Positions 32,520-35,536 of a stretch of DNA of 35,536 bases are shown here, in pieces (within the stretch, counting starts at the first letter, position 1; each line of letters opens with the position of its first letter). Under the pieces are notes generated by a model. The model saw only the letters and a program-made list of their open reading frames with translations, did no database searches and had not been told where the DNA came from. The DNA lies in contig CALKPY010000116.1 in assembly GCA_937991435.1 (NCBI GenBank), forward strand, positions 1 to 35,536, in the 5' to 3' direction. Source of the stretch: an uncultured Acidimicrobiales bacterium. GTDB taxonomy: Bacteria > Actinomycetota > Acidimicrobiia > Acidimicrobiales > UBA10347. The position numbers and the translations under genes are program-made.

Positions 32520-33779
32520 ATGGCTGAGAACTCATCAGGTGATGTGACCGCAGAAGTCGCTACATGGCTTGAAGCCAACTGGGACCCGAACCTGACGGTG
32601 GGTGCTTGGTGGCAGATGCTTGCTGACAGCGGGTATTCGCATCCGGGCTTGCCTGAACATGCAGGTGGCAAGGGCTGGAGCCAAAGCCAGGTCACGGCGG
32701 CGTTGCGAACCATGGCATCGATGGATGTCCTCGGTCCACCTCCCGGTCTTGGCTACATGCTGGCAGCACCCACGATTGCCGCCCATGGGACTCCCGAGCA
32801 GATCGATCGGTACATACCGCAAATTCTCAACGGACAAGAAGCCTGGTGCCAATTGTTCTCCGAACCAGCTGCAGGTTCTGACCTTGCTGGTCTGCAAACC
32901 AAGGCTGAGCGAGATGGCGACGAGTGGATGGTCACCGGACAAAAGGTGTGGACGTCACAGGGGCACGCCGCCGACATCGGCATGCTTGTTGCCCGCACAG
33001 ACCCAGAGGCTCCGAAACATCGCGGCATGTCGTATTTCGCTCTTCCCATGGATCAGCCCGGGGTCGAGGTCGTACCGCTCAAAGAAATGACCGGGCGAAC
33101 CTTCTTCAGCGAAGTCTTTATGGACCAGGCCCGAGTGCCTGATTCAGAGCGCTTGGGCGACCTCGGCGATGGCTGGCGAGTCGCAAACACCACCCTGATG
33201 GAAGAACGCACCAGCATCGGCGCTGGTTCTACCGGGGTTGCCATGGCTGCGCCAGGCCAGAAGATGCAACAGTTCGACCGCATCGCGGGCGAAGTCGTGC
33301 AAAAGGCCAAAGAGAGCCGCTCAGAGGGCCATGCGCCCGGCGTGGGTATGAAGCTGTTCAATCGCTATGTCGATCTCGCCCGCAAAAACGGCAGTATCGA
33401 AAACCCGGTTCTCAAGGACCGCATCGTCAAGCTATACACCATGTTGCAGGTAAACCGCCTGAACATGCAGCGGTCACGTGTTAAGAACCAGCGAACCGGC
33501 GCAGAGCCGAACATCGCAAAGCTCTGGAACGGCGAACACCATCGCCAGTTCCGCGACATCGGGCTTGAAATTATCGGCGCCGATGGCATGCTCGGTGCGT
33601 CGGCCAGCCAGACCGATCCTGCGGTGGTCAACGTTGCGCTCAACGCGCAGGCACCGCCGATCTACGGCGGAACTGATCAGATTCAGCGCAACATCGTGGG
33701 CGAACGTGTTCTCGGGCTCCCCAAGGAGCCTGGCCACGACAAGAACATGCCGTTCAGCGAACTTCCAAAGAACCAGTAA
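32520..33779 (+). CDS. acyl-CoA dehydrogenase family protein, catalytic Glu position changed
   Basis: A 419-residue flavoenzyme of acyl-CoA oxidation. The FAD/substrate segments are present: CQLFSEPAAGSDLAGLQTKA, GQKVWTSQGHAADIGMLVAR and, at the C-terminus, IYGGTDQIQRNIVGERVLGLP. In medium-chain acyl-CoA dehydrogenase the catalytic base is the Glu of YEGT (Glu376); here that position is Gly383 (YGGT). Such proteins either use a base elsewhere or act as the non-catalytic half of a heterotetramer, as with some mycobacterial FadE pairs. No partner gene is adjacent. It follows the anti-sigma gene by 56 bp but has its own -10. Confidence 0.9.
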   Translation: MAENSSGDVTAEVATWLEANWDPNLTVGAWWQMLADSGYSHPGLPEHAGGKGWSQSQVTAALRTMASMDVLGPPPGLGYMLAAPTIAAHGTPEQIDRYIPQILNGQEAWCQLFSEPAAGSDLAGLQTKAERDGDEWMVTGQKVWTSQGHAADIGMLVARTDPEAPKHRGMSYFALPMDQPGVEVVPLKEMTGRTFFSEVFMDQARVPDSERLGDLGDGWRVANTTLMEERTSIGAGSTGVAMAAPGQKMQQFDRIAGEVVQKAKESRSEGHAPGVGMKLFNRYVDLARKNGSIENPVLKDRIVKLYTMLQVNRLNMQRSRVKNQRTGAEPNIAKLWNGEHHRQFRDIGLEIIGADGMLGASASQTDPAVVNVALNAQAPPIYGGTDQIQRNIVGERVLGLPKEPGHDKNMPFSELPKNQ

Positions 33780-33818
33780 GCCGGCGATGCGGTTTGCCGC
33801 CGGCACCTGCGATGCTCG

Positions 33819-34460
33819 ATGGAACCGAATTCGACAGACCCGATGTCGATAGCGCAAAGGCGCATAGACGCCGTCGTGCTCGACCTTGACGGCGTCATCA
33901 GACATTTCGACCCGGCTCATTTGGCGTCTGTTGAACATCGCCACGACATCGCATTCGGGTCGCTCGAGGCTGCGGCGTTCGACCCGCCGCTGCTGATTGC
34001 GGCAATAACTGGCGCCATGACTCGCGCCGCTTGGGTCAGCCAGGTCGGCGAGGCCGTCGGCAATCCAGCGGCAGCCAGCGAATGGTTGGCCGACCGAGGC
34101 ACCATAGACAGCGACATGATGCACCTTGTCGACGCACTCAGGACGGCCGGAACCCACGTCAGCGTGCTGACCAACGGCACAGACACGGTCGATTCCGAAC
34201 TGTCGGACTTCGGTGTGCTTGACCGGTTCGATGCCGTGTTCAGTACGTGGGACATTGGTTGGGCGAAGCCCGACGCTCGCGCTTTTCAGCACGTATGCCA
34301 ATCAATCGGCGTCGACCCAGCTCATGTCTTTTTCACTGACGACTCAGCGTCGAAGCTGGCAGGCGCGATCGAGATCGGCATGGTCGCCGAGCAGTTCACT
34401 TCGTGCAACCGGCTCCGGCAGCGACTCGTTGCTCTCGGTGTCGCCGGCGCTAGCTCGTAG
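33819..34460 (+). CDS. HAD-superfamily (subfamily IA) hydrolase
   Basis: A 213-residue phosphatase-type protein. Motif I is VVLDLDGVIRHFD with Asp22 (nucleophile) and Asp24, motif II is VLTNGT, motif III the lysine in IGWAKPDARAF, and motif IV VFFTDDSASK. A helical cap lies between motifs I and II (about 35-105). The fold suits small phosphorylated or halogenated substrates; which one is unknown. ATG 33819 or ATG 33843 may be the start. It is 39 bp after the acyl-CoA dehydrogenase gene on the same strand. A pair of nested hairpins lies 33-76 bp after its stop. Confidence 0.88.
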   Translation: MEPNSTDPMSIAQRRIDAVVLDLDGVIRHFDPAHLASVEHRHDIAFGSLEAAAFDPPLLIAAITGAMTRAAWVSQVGEAVGNPAAASEWLADRGTIDSDMMHLVDALRTAGTHVSVLTNGTDTVDSELSDFGVLDRFDAVFSTWDIGWAKPDARAFQHVCQSIGVDPAHVFFTDDSASKLAGAIEIGMVAEQFTSCNRLRQRLVALGVAGASS

Positions 34461-34493
34461 CAACCGTGGCTGGGAACGTCGACGAATAGTGAC

Positions 34494-34536
34494 CCCAGAG
34501 ATTGCTCTGGGCGAGCCGACAAAGGCCCGCCCAGAG
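34494..34536. terminator. nested alternative hairpins between convergent genes
   Basis: Three copies of one 7-bp word occur: CCCAGAG (34494-34500), its complement CTCTGGG (34505-34511) and CCCAGAG again (34530-34536). The middle copy can pair leftward (7 bp, ATTG loop) or rightward. The rightward stem is CTCTGGGCG/CGCCCAGAG (9 bp), extended by GCC/GGC beyond one mismatch. It is well placed to end transcription of the HAD gene from one side and the DUF11 gene from the other. There is no long T-run, so termination is inferred. Confidence 0.6.
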
Positions 34537-34548
34537 TCCTCTAGCGGA

Positions 34549-35536
34549 TCAGTTCTGGTCTTGTTCTCGGCGACGACCTGCAACAACGACGAAGCCGCCG
34601 GCTGCGATGATCGTAAATCCGAGGGCCCCCAGCTTCGCCGCCGACGTACCAGTGACGGCCAGCGGCGCCTGGCTGCGACCGGCGACAACGTCGACGGGCT
34701 CAAAGAGCGCCTGGCGCGGTGTCGGCCAGTTGGTGATATTTGGGTACGGGTAGGCGACCACTACAGGCTTCGCAGTTGGAGCCAGCGACGCAGTAACGGT
34801 CACCGGCGCAACCGGGGTACTCGAAGACGACAGGCCGTCGACTGTGGCTACGTTGGTCAAGCTCGTCGAACTCACGGTCACCGTGTATCCCTGAGACCAT
34901 TCTGCGCCATCAGCGAGTGATGCAGCCGACCATGACAGATCATCGCTGGTGTCAGCGGTGCCCATGGTGTCGACCACCGAAATGTTGGTTGCCGTACCTG
35001 GGCCATCGTTGCGCACATTCAGACAGAACCTGACCTCGTCACCGACTGTGGCCGAAGCCGAGGCTGGAACCGCGAGAGCTGCCGCGTAGGTCGACGGGCA
35101 GGTCGAATTGGCAGCAACAACGGTCTTGCGAACCAACAACACCGGAGGACCAGCGTCGGTGGTCACAGCCGTGTCGACAACGGGAACCGTTGGCTCGCCA
35201 ATTTCGTTCTCAGCGGTCACACGGGCCGAGTTCACAAGATCTTGTTCTCCAACAGCGACTGTGGCCGTGTACATCACTGTCCACGACGCACCCTCAGCCA
35301 GAACACCACCATTATCGGTGTAGGTGAAGGTCGTATCGTCGGCCGTATCAGCAGGTGTTCCTGCATCGTCAACGATCACAACGTTGTGGGCTCCGCCGGG
35401 TCCGTTGTTGGTGACAGTCACGCAGTACTTCACGACATCACCAGCAACCACTGGCAACGGATCAGCAACAGACGCCGAACAATCAGCATCGCCAGGAACC
35501 GCGACCTTGACCGCAGTCAACACCGGCAACGCCCCA
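34549..35536 (-). CDS. DUF11-repeat surface protein with C-terminal LAVTG sorting signal (5' end beyond window)
   Basis: The visible 3' part (about 328 codons) runs off the right edge without a true start. Two DUF11-type beta-sandwich repeats are seen, the first around VVKYCVTVTNNGPGGAHNV and the second around VRFCLNVRNDGPGTATNI, each with a cysteine and an aspartate-rich turn. Extracellular DUF11 proteins form stalks or adhesins. The C-terminus is a classic sorting signal: LAVTG (34648-34662), a hydrophobic helix and the basic tail GRRREQDQN. LAXTG-type signals are cut between Thr and Gly by sortases. The only sortase in the window is the class F enzyme at 29367-30200; LAXTG is best known as a class E target, so that pairing is uncertain. 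Confidence 0.85.
   Translation of the reverse strand, partial: GALPVLTAVKVAVPGDADCSASVADPLPVVAGDVVKYCVTVTNNGPGGAHNVVIVDDAGTPADTADDTTFTYTDNGGVLAEGASWTVMYTATVAVGEQDLVNSARVTAENEIGEPTVPVVDTAVTTDAGPPVLLVRKTVVAANSTCPSTYAAALAVPASASATVGDEVRFCLNVRNDGPGTATNISVVDTMGTADTSDDLSWSAASLADGAEWSQGYTVTVSSTSLTNVATVDGLSSSSTPVAPVTVTASLAPTAKPVVVAYPYPNITNWPTPRQALFEPVDVVAGRSQAPLAVTGTSAAKLGALGFTIIAAGGFVVVAGRRREQDQN

Noticed and set aside
1-35536. Search for CRISPR arrays, tRNA genes, IS elements, phage genes and toxin-antitoxin pairs
   Set aside because: No regularly spaced repeats, cloverleaf-like segments, transposase motifs or matching small gene pairs were seen by eye.

Overview
The window is about 35.5 kb of moderately GC-rich chromosome from an actinobacterium. 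Gene content suggests the Acidimicrobiia (Ilumatobacter-like). The signs are a DtxR/IdeR-type metal regulator with its boxes, an RskA-type anti-sigma factor, a class F sortase, DUF4397 and DUF11 surface proteins, an SCO6745-family protein, a DR2398-type PPOX flavoprotein and many acyl-CoA enzymes. The lineage is an inference from gene content; no rRNA, tRNA, IS element, phage gene or CRISPR array was seen. Coding density is very high and no gap between genes exceeds about 200 bp.

Layout. (1) 79-1673: a TetR regulator and a secreted protein with four Cys-bracketed calcium-loop modules. (2) 1688-6301: a divergent iron locus. A lipoprotein Fe(III)-binding protein and a fused permease run leftward; a DtxR-family regulator and the ABC ATPase run rightward. 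Each pair overlaps by 4 nt, and the shared 203-bp region carries two copies of GTTARG-N4-CCTAAC. (3) 6342-11636: a leftward series of isocitrate lyase, hotdog thioesterase, MFS transporter and D-aminoacylase-type amidohydrolase. (4) 11827-15142: beta-carbonic anhydrase, a membrane-anchored HEIGH metallopeptidase with a small partner gene, an SDR and a CoA-pyrophosphatase-like Nudix enzyme. (5) 15326-19334: a crotonase that looks like a delta3,delta2-enoyl-CoA isomerase, a PPOX flavoprotein, a nucleoside hydrolase, a split-box Nudix hydrolase and a GNAT acetyltransferase. (6) 19377-23323: nitroreductase, an unknown lipoprotein, an SDR, and DNA polymerase IV with a perfect SOS-type palindrome at its start. 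(7) 23364-28310: a same-strand run of class III CoA-transferase, SAM methyltransferase, SCO6745-family protein and a DMFase large-subunit-like protein. (8) 28368-32463: a CDF metal transporter, then a surface module in which a lipoprotein class F sortase and a DUF4397 protein diverge from an ECF sigma factor/RskA-like anti-sigma pair. (9) 32520-35536: an acyl-CoA dehydrogenase, a HAD hydrolase, nested hairpins, and the 3' end of a DUF11 surface protein with a C-terminal LAVTG sorting signal.

A theme across the window is that many genes have a TANNNT hexamer ending 5-7 nt before the start codon, as expected for leaderless transcripts. This signal fixes several start codons that a Shine-Dalgarno search would leave open. 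The most interesting points are the iron locus (operators plus a regulator with two changed metal ligands), the sigma/anti-sigma-sortase-substrate module, the DMFase-like operon without a visible small subunit, the reassigned crotonase, and the cysteine-framed calcium repeats.
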